A stretch of DNA of 64,000 bases from Chromera velia (GCA_018398765.1 JAHBMJ010000112.1:89463-153462); one strand, 5' to 3'; positions 10,361-22,487 are shown, counted from the stretch's first letter. The notes: generated by a model from the letters alone, not told the origin. Made by a program: numbers and translations.

Positions 10361-13300
10361 TCACTTTGACTTTGAAGCTTCGGCAGCCTTTCCTTTCCCC
10401 GGATTGTCCCCTCCCCCCTTTCCCTCCTCTGCTACGTACTTTCGTCTTCGCGCTTCGTTTGCGGCCCCCTCCTCGTCCGCTCCCTTCATGACCTCCTCCG
10501 CTGGCGGGGCAGATGGGGCAGGAATTGAAGTGGGCATGGGCGGAGCTGAGGGTGCCGGCATCTTGCCACTCCCACTGGGCTTCTTTCCCGTGTCTGCCCC
10601 CCCGCCACCTCCTGCTGACTTAGCCCCACTGCTCAAACACACAGCAACAGGGATGTGAGAACACACATACACACACCTATGCACAGAGCGAAAGAGAGAG
10701 AGAAAGAGCGAGAAAGGGAGGGAGAGAGGGAGAGGGAGGGAGGGAGAACAGGCGGACTCAGACGCGACTCCTGTGTCCAGAAAAAGGGATCCACAATGAT
10801 GGAGGAGGTTTACAAGACAGAATTTGACGGACACATTAATACAACACACTCCAGAACATCAAAGAAATACTCCCAACAACACAACAGCCAAATGGAAAGC
10901 AAATGCAGTTCTCAGGCTGCGCGATCATCATTGAAGCATGAACGAATTGCCTAAATCAGCCACTGACTGACTGTCCCACTGACGAAGGAATTGACTAGAC
11001 TCACTGACCCACCGACAACGATTTGCATGCCTCCCAACAAACCGCTGGACGTCTGGACCATCTCCCGTCTCCCTCCCAGACCCCCTGCCACCCTGACAGA
11101 CCACCTCACTGAATAGCTGCCTGCCTGCCTCCCTGCTGGGCTGCCTGCCTGCTCGACTGACTGACTGACTGGCTGACCGACCGACTGACTGACCGACTGA
11201 CCGACCGACCGACTGACTGACTGGCTGGCTGACGGACGGACGGACGGAAGGACGGACGGAAGGACGGACGGAAGGACGGACTGACTGACTGGACTGACTG
11301 ACGGACTGACTGGACTGACTGACTGACTGAACTGACAGACTGACTGACTGGCTGGCTGGCTGACGGACGGACGGACGGACGGACGGACGGACTGGACTGA
11401 CTGACTGACTGACGGACTGACTGGACTGACTGGACTGACTGGACTGACTGGACTGACTGGACTGACTGGACTGACTGGACTGACTGGACTGACTGACTGA
11501 CTGACTGAACTGACTGACAGACTGACTGACTGACCGACTGACTGACTGACTGACGGACGGACGGACGGACGGACGGACGGACGGACGGACTGACTGACTG
11601 ACTGACGGACGGACGGACGGACTGACTGAATTGACTGACTGACTGACTCGATTTGTTTCCAGAACCACGAGAAGACGGTGGACGATCTCATGACTGTCAA
11701 CCAGATGACCAGAGTAAACAGACAAATCCAGTAGTTCCTCTCCAATCGCCAGAGCTTCATCTTGAACCTTCAAGAAAGCGGAAAAGACCAAATGAGCAAA
11801 TACGTCAACAGGAGAACTTTAAAAAACGAATGAAACAGAACAAGGGGCCGCGGAACGGATGGACACGTGGACAAATTCAAGAAAAGGATTGATTAAAGGA
11901 ATGAACGCAAAAATGATGGATGGAATGATCAAAGGAGGAGGCGCCAAGCGAGAACGAGGCTGCACATTTCGAAGGACCATTTCACTTACAGCGATTCAGG
12001 GCAAGAGGCAGAACGGACTGCAGCGCCTTCGTCACTTGAGTAGTAGTCCAACAGACGAATTTATGAAGTCAAAATACGCACGCTATGCACGTGCATTTGT
12101 CAGAGTCGACCTCTTTCTCTGTCTGACTTCTTCACTCCCTGCCCCCTTGTCTGTCCGCTTACTTTTCATCCAGTGCGGGAGGCATCACGTGTTGGAACAT
12201 GGCAGGCATCTGGCATGCATGGGAGGTTTGTTTTAGGGGGGGGCACAAAGGAGTAACCACACACATGCATACATACATACATACATACAGGCATACATAC
12301 AGGCATACACAAACACATGGGAGGTTTGGGGGGGGGGGCACAAAGGAGTAACCACACATACATACATACAGGCATACACAAACACATGGGAGGTTTGTTT
12401 GAGGGGGGGGCACAAAGGAGTAACCACACATACATACATACATACATACATACATACAGGCATACANNNNNNNNNNNNNNNNNNNNNNNNNNNNNNNNNN
12501 NNNNNNNNNNNNNNNNNNNNNNNNNNNNNNNNNNNNNNNNNNNNNNNNNNNNNNNNNNNNNNNNNNNACATACATACATACATACAGGCATCTGCATGGG
12601 AGGTTTGTTTGAGGGGGGGGCACAAAGGAGTAACCACACACATACAGGCATACACAAACACATGAGAGAAGAGAGGAGAAAGAGAGAATGACAGCATGCA
12701 CCAAAAAGTCACCAAGAATATCTGCCCATGAAGCCACGAACGACGTTCGCCCCGTCAGGGACAACGCCAAGAGAAGTCGGCACAGAAAGGAGCGGAACAC
12801 AGACGCACAAGGAGATATGGACACAGGTAGACAAGAGGTAGATACGCAGGCCGTCAGCAAAACAGATGTACATCTAGAGCAAGAGAACTCGTCGAATAAG
12901 GGAGAAAAATCGGCAGGGAGAGGCAAAGCCAGCCATGAGGCAAGGAAAGAGGACAGAGAATCTAAGAAAGGAACTGCGCATCAAAACCCCAAAACCGCCA
13001 ACTGACCACAGCCGTTCTCCACGAAGAGTATCTGGCCAGTTGGTGTGCCTGTAGGCAGTAGAGGTTGAATGTTCCCACGTGGAATCGTAAGGAGCACAGT
13101 GAACGCTGGCAAGTGTTGACTTTATCTCATCCTCACAGAAAGAAACGGAACGCGACGCACGAGACAAGACAAGAGATCGGCAGCGAGGGAAAAGGTTTCA
13201 GCATTTTGAATAAGAAAGCATTCCGCGAAAAACTGGCGAGAGGGAGAGAGAAGGAGAGAAAAGAACAGAGAAACGCACAAAAAAAAGAGAAGGGGGGGGG

Positions 13301-14149
13301 GGGGGACAGGGATAGAGAGACAGGGAAACAGAGAAGCCATGAGTGTGTGTGCGTGTGTGTGGAAGAGAGAGAGAGGGAGAAAGACAGAGGGAACAGAGCA
13401 GAAAAACATACACCACGATAGAGAAAGAGACATCTGGGGTGCGGGTAACATTTCCAGCAAGAGTGACTCACTTCAAAAGCAAATCTGATCCCTGCCCAAG
13501 CGAAGCACATGATATTCAAGGTGATACCCACACCGTTCATCGCAACCCGGAGCTGCATAGGAACAGACACGTAAAGACACGCACACACGCAGACGGTTTG
13601 CTGATCGGCAAGCGGAGACGTGGGTGAGCAACAAGGAGAGTGGACGACTTCAGGCAAACCCCAGATTCATGAGGTGATGATCAAAGGATGAGAGAAAGAA
13701 TCAAAACATTCACACGGAGACTGCTGACGAGACGGTCAGTAGAGCAGACAGAAATGTCTTCGCATCCAAACAGCTTTCACTGACATGGCCGAGTTTGACG
13801 GCAAGTCCCTGGACGAATCTGATGCCTGCATACAAAGAAGCAGAGAGACGAGGAACCGAAGTCAGCCCGAAAGGAGGTCAGCCATTGACGAGCAGTGCAC
13901 AGGAGGCTGGCTGCTCGCGTGTGAAAAGAAAAACGGGAAACAAAAAACAAAGCACCACACAGACATCTGTCTTACGGGACCGACCGGAGAGCAGCATCAA
14001 GATCATGACTACCCCCAGGGGGATCAGCACGAATGCCTGCAGAGAAGCAAATGAAGGAGAGGCAGTCGCTGAATATCCACATCTTCCTTGACATCTTCCT
14101 TGAGATCACCCACAAAGAGACACCTCATGGCAGCAGCACTCCATACCAT
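10361..14149 (-). CDS. BAP31/BAP29-like ER membrane protein, 8 exons
   Basis: Predicted 231-residue polytopic ER protein. BAP31 homologues (Yet proteins in yeast) handle export and quality control of membrane proteins. Exons 5'->3': 14114-14149, 13976-14036, 13785-13825, 13472-13552, 13007-13048, 12163-12209, 11648-11767 and 10361-10628; they total 696 nt. TM1 is about residues 8-28 (FVLIPLGVVMILML). A basic loop with IRFVQGLAVKLGH leads to TM2 at about 48-70 (GVGITLNIMCFAWAGI). TM3 is at about 116-132, preceded by the family-type motif FKMKLWRLERNYW. Human BAP31 is 246 residues. The C-terminal third differs: the coiled coil is replaced by a Gly/Ala/Pro/Lys-rich tail ending KSK, without a clean KKXX signal. 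Two introns are filled with tandem repeats. The family call rests on TM layout and the KLxRxxRN motif. Confidence 0.75.
11100..11647. repeat. Degenerate tetranucleotide array grown from a splice donor
   Basis: On the + strand this is (CTGA)n mixed with CGGA, CTGG and GGACTGA variants. On the coding strand it reads GTCAGTCAGTCAG directly after BAP31-like exon 7 (ends 11648), so the donor GTCAGT is the first unit of the array. Ser/Val/Gln-repeat frames across it are artefacts. Confidence 0.93.
12227..12665. repeat. Minisatellite with embedded CATA microsatellite and a 101-N gap
   Basis: At least four units contain GGGAGGTTTG, a G run, CACAAAGGAGTAACCACAC and a variable (CATA)n with GGCAT. Ns occupy 12467-12567, inside the array, so the true copy number is unknown. 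It lies in the intron between BAP31-like exons 5 and 6. Confidence 0.93.
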
Positions 14150-14929
14150 CGATCCTGACCTCGAATTTCATCTTCCAAGAAACACACAGGAAAAGCAGAA
14201 ACGTTCCTGGCTGGCGTCCTTCTCTTGGAAGAGATCACTTTCTACGGAAACCAACTTCCCGTCTCCAGTTTGTGAAAAGAAACAATTCTGAAAAGTAGCG
14301 CCTCTCGTTTCTCGTCAAAGTACCCGCACCCAGCCATACACCTGATCATACACCTGGATGTGCTCCTAGGCTGCTGTGCTGAACAAAGGTGAACTGGGTT
14401 CGGCTCAGCTTTCAGCAGGACATGCTCACAGTGGAGTCGTAATTTTCGCAGGAGACGGCTCGGCTGTGGAAGCATGTGGAAGCCGATGGAAGCCGTGACA
14501 CTGCAGGGCGCGTGCGTCGATCATCGTCGATCAACGCGTGCATGCCAAGAAATTTCAGCGGAGACGGACAAGATAAAGAAGCTAGCTGTCTGAACGTGTG
14601 TGAACTTGGACGCGTGTCTCCTAAGCTGCCTCTGTTTTCCAATTTGACATGTGTTTGCCATATATGAGTTGTATTGCCAAAGAAAATCACTTTCATGCAC
14701 AAGGACCAAAGGCAGCTGCTTAAAGCTTTAGCATACACAAAAGAACTGTGTCAGGGCGATTCTGTGTGACTGTCGTTTACACCCGTCTATATCCGTCTCC
14801 GTGAGTAAGTGAAGCCAATTCGGCGTTCGTCGGGTGGTCAGCGGGCAGATCAGGACAGTGGGTACGTTATTCCGTGTTTCTACATCATTTCCCGTCAGTG
14901 CCCTCGTTGAGTGCGGTTGCCACTGAACG

Positions 14930-15181
14930 ATGTCTTCACAAACAGAAGGAGACGGTCAGGCAAAGCCAGCAGAAGAAGAGAAGAGCTTCACGATTGACTT
15001 TCTTGGGACAAAACGGGGCAAGTGCAAACAGTGCGCTTCCTGCAAGAAGTACGCTTTGAAGCAGTTGAGTGTCAGGCAGAAGATGAGCACCTGATCGGGG
15101 CCGAGTTGGATCAACGATCCCTCCGCAGTCAACTGTGCTGCCTGCGGATGCCCCCCCAACCAGCATCAAAAGATGGACTAA
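14930..15181 (+). CDS. Possible small CxxC zinc-binding protein, 2 exons
   Basis: The tentative model joins 14930-15068 to 15129-15181 and gives 63 residues. Exon 1 reads an acidic N-terminus, then KCKQCASCKK. Exon 2 reads NCAACGCPPNQHQKMD and stop. Joined, they make a CxxCxxC...CxxCxC...H pattern typical of small zinc ribbons. The 60-bp intron uses a weak donor (GTGTCA) and a good acceptor (CCTCCGCAG). Read without splicing, exon 1 stops soon after and the second Cys cluster is lost. No family is recognised. Chance is a real alternative for so short a model. Confidence 0.35.
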
Positions 15182-16514
15182 TGGCGGCATCCGTCTGCAT
15201 GACCTGCACTGCGTCGAAGCAGCAGCCGACTTTGTTGTGGTGAATTTTTCTTTCATTTTTCTCCTTTCAGTGACTTGAAGGTCGCACGGTGCGGGAGCCG
15301 AAAGAGGATTGCATCGGGCTGCCTGCAAAGCGGCTCTGCGGGAGACTCTATCTGATCGGGTGCCTGGCTGGCGGCATATTTACTACGATGTATACTGCTC
15401 ATTCGTGGCTGACTTCAGCGCCTGTGTTGGGGTCGGAAGACGCGTTGGTGTCTGCATGTTAATTGGTGCTTTTTTGGGTTTGTTCTTGGTGTGAAAGATG
15501 CCATTGCCAAGCAGCCGCGGAGGGCAAACGGGAAGGCACGGCGACGAGTTCGACGAAGAGCTGGCCTGAAAGAAACGGAAGTTTCAGGGCCAGCTCTGAT
15601 TTTTCTCGATCCGCTTGCGCTCCCGCTTTGGATTTCCGCAGCCCGCTTAATTCTCTCTTTTTCTCGCTAACGCTTCAATAACGCTTCTGTATGGCAGATG
15701 AATCGATCGGATCAGCATCGTAAGAGAGACCCGACAAAACCCGTTGAAGTACGGTTGAAACACAAAAATCCATGTTTACTCTCTAGCGCCCAGGCTCATC
15801 AAGGTCTGATTTAGGGGATCTTACGAGTAGTGGGAGAGAAGTCAGAGAAGAGGAATGTTTACTTATCATTGTTTACTGAGAAAACTTTACTTTCCTTCTA
15901 GCTTTTCTTATGCGCCATCGCCATTGACCCGGCCATAATTAAGAGTTAAGCGTCAAACTTTAATCCTATCATAAATTAGCAAATAGGTACTAGGTATGCA
16001 TCTTAACCAGCATCTCAATCATTTTACTATATTTTTGAATGATTTTTCTTTCTAGCTGGAAATGAAATTAAATTTAAAAGTTATAAAATATTTTTTTAGA
16101 GCTAGTTTTAGAGTCGTAACTTCATGTACAATCATTGTACATACCTTAATTTATTTTAGAACAAACACTTGAATTTAAATAATTATAGCTAAAACCTGTT
16201 GTGCATTTTAACGGAATTTTTAAATCAAAGCCTTGGTCAACCCTTCTTAACCCCTCCCACCCGGCCTTTTTTTAGCCATTTACTACTGAGTTCAATTTCA
16301 TATTGTTCAAATCATTATTTTATTTTATTTGATCATAAGAGTGTACGTACCTACTGAGCTGTCCTCTAAGGAGGCTTCAGACAACGTTTCGCATCATTGG
16401 CCCTGTAGATTCACCTCACTTCAGACGAACTGTGACTAGAACCATCCCTAATGAACAAATCCCGAAAATTGTTTGCCCGCTCGCCCCAGCTGTGTCGATC
16501 AGTCAATCGATCAA
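15182..16514. other. Intergenic, AT-rich in its second half
   Basis: No confident exon. A short open frame near 15320-15465 encodes a hydrophobic stretch (LYLIGCLAGGIFTTMY), but I found no partner exons. A strong hairpin sits at 15557-15597. From about 15740 the sequence is AT-rich and holds nothing recognisable up to the stop codon of the VAMP7-like gene. Confidence 0.4.
15557..15597. other. Strong inverted repeat (hairpin)
   Basis: The left arm AGAGCTGGCCTGAAA (15557-15571) pairs with the right arm TTTCAGGGCCAGCTCT (15582-15597), with one bulged base and the 10-base loop GAAACGGAAG. It could be an RNA stem-loop in an untranslated region. It does not match the histone 3' hairpin consensus. 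Confidence 0.7.
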
Positions 16515-19500
16515 TTACCGCGTTGTCCAAGACCTCCCACAGGTGAAAGGAGACAGCGTTGGACCGCCGCATGCGATAGAGACCACAACAAATACTGCCC
16601 CCTGCACAAAATCAAACGTGGTGATCATGCAGGCCGAGATCACCAAACAGGATCATCGAACGTTAGGTACGCCCGTCCAATTTCTGCCTCAAATGACAGC
16701 TATACATGCACACGTGCGGAATGGAAACAAGACGAGATCACAATTTTGTTGCGGCTTTCCAAAGTGCATCTGATCGAAAGGGGTCTTTCTGTCTGAACCC
16801 CGCACAGCACGGTCACGCCACGCTCCATTTCGTGTTCAAACAATAAGTCGCTGTCCAATTCCCCTTTCTTCCATTGGTCAACTTCTTGTGACAGATTCCT
16901 CTCTGGGATCTCACCGACCAGCAAGACTGCAGTGAGAACGAGGTAGGCCTTCACCTGCAGGCAGGCAGGAAAGCGGCAAAGCGTCCACACACAGATTCCC
17001 AAAGAACAGACACACGAGAAAGAATGGGACGGCCCCATGCGTCTGCAGGCAGCAGGCGGGACGTTGCAAAAAGAATGCAAGCTGACAGGCAGGGGCGCAG
17101 GCAGCAAGGTGTGAGGCGACACTCCCCAAAACGGCTGGAGGGCTTGATTCCTTCCTTCCTTCCTGTTCAGAAACGGAATTAAGGCACCTGCAGTCCTCGC
17201 TGAACAGTGAGGTCGGCCGGTAGGTAGACACGAGAAGCTCCAGGGAGTAGACAAGGGCACCACTTTCGTCACACTTTCACTTCCTAGAACGCGTGTTTGC
17301 AGAGAGAGAGAGTCAGAGCGCGTGCGCGCGCGCGAGAGAGAGAGAGAGAGAGAAACAGACAGATGGAGAGACAGGAAGCCCATTTTCTCACATAGACAGA
17401 CAGAGAGATAGGCCACCCAAACGAGTAAACAGATGAAAAAGTGCAGGAGAGCAAGCGACGGAGTGACAGATCTGAACAAGTCCAAAGCCATCTTATCAAA
17501 AGCCCGACTTAGTGCTCCCCTCTCTTCCTAGCATCAAATCATGAAGAAAGAAGGAAGGAACACGGATCACTTCAACTTTCCCTCTCTCTTCCTTGCATCA
17601 AATCATGAAGAAAGAAGGAAGGAAAACGGATCACTTCAACTTTCCCTCTCTCTTCCTTGCATCAAATCATGAAGAAAGAAGGAAGGAACACGGATCAATT
17701 CAACTTTCAGCCGCCAGAGAAAGTCAAAGCGACAAAGAGATAGACACGAAGAAACACATAGCAACAGGCAAATAGGCAGACGGCAGGGTCGACACACAGA
17801 CTCCTCTTCCTGTCTCCTACCTGTTGCCACCACATATTTCTCTTCAGACCGCGAGCAGAATATCTAAAAGCCCCCGCCTGCACGCACAACTACAAACATG
17901 AGCAGGTCTGTCTATACACGAATGTTCCCTACCTGGTCAACTTTTCAGCCATTCCGCCAATGAAGGAACGCATTTTCTCATCCGCAGCGATATGTCTACA
18001 CAGAGGGAACACAAAGAAGAGCGCGGGCACGTTTCCGGACATCAAGAGGACCTTCATTTCTTCCCCCCCCTTCTTTTCTTCTTTCTTGACTGCATGGACT
18101 GAGCGGCCGATGCCCAAAAGTCCAGAGAGGATTCAAGAGTCGGTCAGGGGGTCGGTCTGTCAGACAATCAATTCTCCTCGAATACGTCCGTCACGAAGGG
18201 TCGCAGCAAGTAACTGAATTGGTAATAAAGTAACAAATTTTCTCTGTTTCCTTCTCCCCCCTGAGAAGAGACGAATCACGTCACGAAGGACGCAAAGCAC
18301 CAATCTGTTTGCCCCCCCTGCCTCTGTCTTGTTCTATTTCTTCTCTTTCCCTGCATGTGTCCTGATGGACTCATGACTGCATGTCTCTCAAGCTGCTGGC
18401 TGGCTAGCTGGCTGACGCTGTGTTTCAGGAGGTCCGTTTTTTCGACCAACGAGTCGATCATCTCTCCCCTTTGCATCACCTTTCCTGCCGCATGAAGGAA
18501 ACACAATTGAATGCATTCATTTTTATACGGAATGATTTTTTTTTTCTGCACAAATGAACGCATGCATCTCTCCCCTTTGCATCACCTTTCCTGCCGCATA
18601 AAGGAAACACAATTAATTGAAAGAGGTACGTTTCGGGGGACATGCGAGCAGTCGGACAGCATCTCTTCGTCCCGTGTTCTCGGTAAACAGGCAGACGGGA
18701 GGAAAGTGATTTTAGGCAACACAGAAAGCCACTTCGACAGTCACGAATGGAGAAAGGGCGGGGTGGTTTTTGCGAAGTTTTCCTGGTCTGAAAGACGAGA
18801 AAAGCCCCCCCCCCCCCCNCCCCCCCCCCCCTACACGAACGGATCTACTCACCGATGTTGCTTCTGACGAGCTCAGTGACGCCCTCCAGTTCTGTCTCCA
18901 CTCTCTCGAGCGAGGAGTGTCCCGACCGGCCTCCAAATTTCTCCTGAAGGGAGGGCAATTCAAAGAACAAAATAGAGTCAAAGGAAGACAGACAGAAAGG
19001 CAGACGCACCGAAAGAAGTAAAGAAAGAACGGGAGAACCAGCCAAGGAACGAACGAGCTGAGGGAGGGGAAAGAGGATAGAGTGGAACACGATCACGCAC
19101 CAAGAAACATACAACTGAGCTGGCTGACATACCATGCAAGATTTCAGGACTTTCGTCAGGGCTTCTTGCCGAGATTCTCCTCTTCCTCCTGTGGGTTGCC
19201 GGTCGTATGCGACTTTGAATCTCCGCTTCAACTCTTCCTGCAGGGTGACAAGAAATCGCTTTGCAAAGAAAAAATGCCAGCACTAACCTTGTGCATTCAG
19301 AAATTTCCTAGTTTTTTTCTTCTCGCTAAGATTCCTCTCTTTCTTTCTGTCCTCTCATTTTGATTGTCGTTCTTTCACTCTGTTCGCTTTCTCGTTTGGT
19401 TCGTCGGTCTCTCCGTCCTTCCATCATCGCTAGGAAAGAAGGAGCCCCGTACACTCCAAGCAACGAGTAGGCGGCACATGCCCTGGCAGTGGTAAGACAC

Positions 19501-20358
19501 GACTTTCTTGCAGGAGCGGCCCTTGCCGAGCCGCTTGCGCGAGACCGAGGGGCAATGCAAAGAACTTCAATCTGAAGAAGAGGCAAGCAGAAGCAGGTGA
19601 GGCAACTCAGAGAGGCATTCTCCATTTCTTCCTTCTTTGCGCTTGAGGGACCACCTTGATCTTGCAAGACAGAAAGAAGCTGAGGTGAATGAGAAGACAA
19701 ACGCAGGAAGGCTGGCAGACACACGCTCACATACACGCAGACGGACAGACTGGCTGACGGACCAGAAAGGAGAAGGACCCGTCTGCCCCGGACTCTGCGT
19801 CTGCTATGCAGATGTAGTGGAGGTCCCCATCGGTCAGCTGCAGTGGGTACGTGAGCACACGAGAGAGAACAAGAAGAGTCTCCGAGTCACATCATTACAG
19901 AACGCAACCTGAAAACAAGGAACTGGTGAAAGAAGCGTCGAGATAAGGGGGAAGGACTGCATGAAGGAGGATGGAAAGGGGACGGGCCCCCTGCGGAGAG
20001 GAACGCGGGGAACGCACACATGCATGCAGTGGGTGCTGGTTGAGACGTTAACTGACACAATTGAAGGTTCTGTTGTCGTACATGTACCGTCTCTTCCCTT
20101 CCTTCCCTGATATCTTGGAAGTCATTCGCCTGCACAGACAGCCAATTGTCGAGGGATGGTGGGAAGATTGGTTGGTACAACGGCTTGTTTAAGGAGAGAC
20201 AACCACAAGAATTGACTGAGTCAGTCTGGAGACGGCTAAAATGATTGTCTGCCTGCGGAAGAACCCGACCATGCAATTTCAAGGAGGCCATCGTCGGAGT
20301 CCGTGTACTCACAGAGCACAACGGCACCCTTCACAACCAGGGCATGGGTGATTGTCAT
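16515..20358 (-). CDS. VAMP7-like longin R-SNARE, 10 exons
   Basis: Predicted 218-residue vesicle SNARE for fusion with late endosomal, lysosomal/vacuolar or plasma membranes; human VAMP7 has 220. Exons 5'->3': 20313-20358, 20217-20235 (tentative micro-exon), 20057-20129, 19763-19837, 19133-19237, 18853-18943, 18417-18484, 17821-17877, 16919-16954 and 16515-16601; they total 657 nt. The longin domain (about 1-110) starts MTITHALVVKGAVVL and contains RRYMYDNRTFNC and LHYICIADAE. The SNARE motif (about 118-178) includes VETELEGVTELVRSNIGK and VMQRGEMIDSLVEKTDLL, with the zero-layer Arg near residue 142. RGLKRNMWWQQ precedes a tail anchor of about 22 residues, followed by a Cys-Gly-Gly motif as in animal VAMP7. 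About ten longin residues look shortened near exon 2. Confidence 0.88.
17531..17707. repeat. 64-bp tandem repeat, about three units
   Basis: Units begin GCATCAAATCATGAAGAAAG at 17531, 17595 and 17659. They lie in the intron between exons 8 and 9 of the VAMP7-like gene and are nearly identical, so the expansion is recent. Confidence 0.92.
18565..18614 (-). repeat. Partial duplicate of VAMP7-like exon 7 with its acceptor
   Basis: These 50 bp repeat 18459-18508 with one mismatch. The source holds the acceptor and first residues (about VMQRGEM) of exon 7 of the VAMP7-like gene. The copy lies upstream in the same intron and is not followed by a donor in frame, so it is a decoy acceptor or exon fragment. 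Confidence 0.9.
18807..18831. other. Poly-C run with one N
   Basis: A run of about 25 C with a single N, in the intron just 3' of exon 6 of the VAMP7-like gene. The length is probably not reliable in the assembly. Confidence 0.9.
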
Positions 20359-20673
20359 CTCGGCGTTCCTTTTTGGGTGTCCATATATACGTCAACTTGC
20401 TCGGGATGAACGAGTGTTGTTGTGGTCACGAAGGATATGTCCCTCAACCTTATTCGTCAGCCTGTGTTTCCTGTGTGGATAGTTGGCAAGAACCAGGCCG
20501 ACAGGAAGCCAGAGAACTACTGTAGATGCATTGCGTTTCAACTGCCTTTCGCGGAACGCTCGGGTGTTCATATGGTGTTCATCAATGTTCATCATTGGTC
20601 TTCGTCGAAATGAGACGTGGACTCATGCGTGCAGTGCGGCAATGATGCGGCAATGGCATCGCGACCATGCAGT

Positions 20674-20853
20674 GGCCCCGGAGGGCGGAGCGAGGCTTGA
20701 AACATGTTCGCACGGAGCTCTCCACCCGGGGGGCACTTAATCCCCCGCGACTCCTTGGTACTCCTTGGCCCCGGATCGAGGGCAGAGCGAGGCTTAAAAC
20801 ATATTCGCACGGAGCTCTCCACCCAGGAGGCACTTAATCCCCCGCGACTCCTT
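20674..20853. repeat. 93-bp tandem duplication
   Basis: Units at 20674-20757 and 20767-20853 share GCGAGGCTT(G/A)AAACAT and CGCACGGAGCTCTCCACCC. They are GC-rich against AT-rich surroundings. The following CGACACCTGAGG(C/T)GACG is also found at 23263-23279. Confidence 0.85.
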
Positions 20854-21263
20854 CCTCCGACACCTGAGGCGACGGGCTAAATCTTACATGGCAATATAGG
20901 TGCGGCAGTATGAGATATTAGTTAGTGCCTTAAGGAAAAAAAATCGTACACGCGGAATGCGTGCACGGAGGTGCGAGGCTGCGCGCGTCGGCATGCATCG
21001 CGACGGCGAGACAACGAGAAAACAGTAAGTACTGTATTATAATAAAGCATAGAAGAGAACAAAAGAATAATACAGAAATAAAATTAAAGAATAAAGAAAG
21101 AAAGATCATTCTTTCATACCCTAAAACGTTGGTGGTGAAGGAGTGGTAAAAAGAAGGAGAGATATAAGATAAAGAGATGATTGAGTAGGAAAAAAAGGAA
21201 ATGAGTTGGTTGGTGAACTTGGTGTCAGAGCAATTCATGTTTGCGTCATACTAGGTAATATTA

Positions 21264-21631
21264 GGCGTCGTAGTGTACGTGTTGACAATGTCGCACGCAG
21301 TGAGAGCAAGCGGCTCATCCACGTCATGCCGTATTATGCTGCTGACCGCGAGTGGCCACAACACCGGCGGTGCGCGCGGCTAGGCAATTCATTAATCTGC
21401 ATACAGTCGTACTTCAAGTAGGCACGATTGTCTCCATGAGTCTCAGAAACGGTGCGATCCTCTTTGAATTACATAGCTAGAAGAGAAACAGATGAACAAC
21501 ACCACAATATGAATGCGTAGGCAGACTATGGGTAGATTAAAGAGTTTGCTAGGTATGTGGTAATGTGGGGAGAGCTGATTGATAGAATTTGACAGCTAAA
21601 AAGCTCCTAGAACGTTTAAACGTTTACTGAC
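21264..21631. repeat. Dispersed repeat block Y, copy 2
   Basis: Same orientation as 1639-1984, with small indels. In this copy Y comes before X, whereas X comes before Y in the first cluster. Confidence 0.75.
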
Positions 21632-21796
21632 GCCCTCCTTGATCGGGAAGACGACGTAGTGTTGAAAACCGTCTTACAAGATTGAGAGCCTTGGCGAGAG
21701 TCGAGAAAAAAAGGCAATACGCAAGCAGTTTGTTTGTTTTCAGTTCTCTTCTGCCTTTGATCTGTTATCCTGAGTCCTTTTGTTCTGCTTGTTGAC

Positions 21797-22477
21797 TTGG
21801 AGATGGCGTCTCTTCTTCTTGAAGATTCTAGGCTTTATGGAACTGGTGATATAATGCCTCTTCCGGTAACACTGCATGTGGAGCTGGAGATGACTGTTTG
21901 GATAAAAAAAAAGTTGTGAAGAGGAGACTAAGTCCTTTAAATAGAGAACAAGGCTGATGAAAAGCTGTTGGCATGCCAATTTGTGTATGGTGAGCGGTGG
22001 TAAGGCTTGTATGGGCAGACTTCAATACGAGTAAAAGAAGAAGGCAAGCTGTCCAGGGGGAGTTACGGTTTAGGATGGTTTAGGCCTCCAAGAGTGGCAG
22101 TAAAGTGTGGTATCTGTAGTAGTATACAGAGAAGAAGAGGGTGAAAGGTGCGGAAATGTGCAGAAAAATCTTGAGACAGGCGACAACAGAGACGCTTGCA
22201 GAGACGGATGAGACGGATAGTTGTAGTCCACACGATTCCGTGCACAAAGTCCTTCCTGTGCTTTCCCTGTTTGTCCTTGCATCAATGAATGATGTGTTTT
22301 GCACTGGAAGAGAATGTGGGGATAGGGAGGTAATAGAAGAGAGAGGAAAGCAAACTGGCGAATGAATTGGAAGGCTTTTTGCTTACTGTCTGGCAGATAG
22401 AAGTATGTACGTCCCAAAAGTGAGAAAGAAATCAAGTACGTACGAATTGAAGATAGAATTCTGGATATATGTGGAGT
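21797..22477. repeat. Dispersed repeat block X, copy 2
   Basis: Matches 525-1201 throughout with scattered substitutions. The adjoining 22488-22712 is a partial block Y. Confidence 0.75.
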
Positions 22478-22487
22478 TGCCTAGGAT

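Noticed and set aside
10928-11791. 287- and 269-codon frames with Ser-Val-Gln/Arg-Pro repeats
   Set aside because: They cross the tetranucleotide array in the BAP31-like intron; only 11648-11767 is an exon.
12159-12926. 255-codon frame with Tyr/Cys/Val repeats and X residues
   Set aside because: Product of the minisatellite and N gap; only 12163-12209 is coding, in another frame.
16700-17491. 263-codon minus-strand frame
   Set aside because: It overlaps VAMP7-like exon 9 in another frame and is rich in Leu/Ser/Arg from GA and CT runs; the SNARE tail anchor in the other frame is far better supported.
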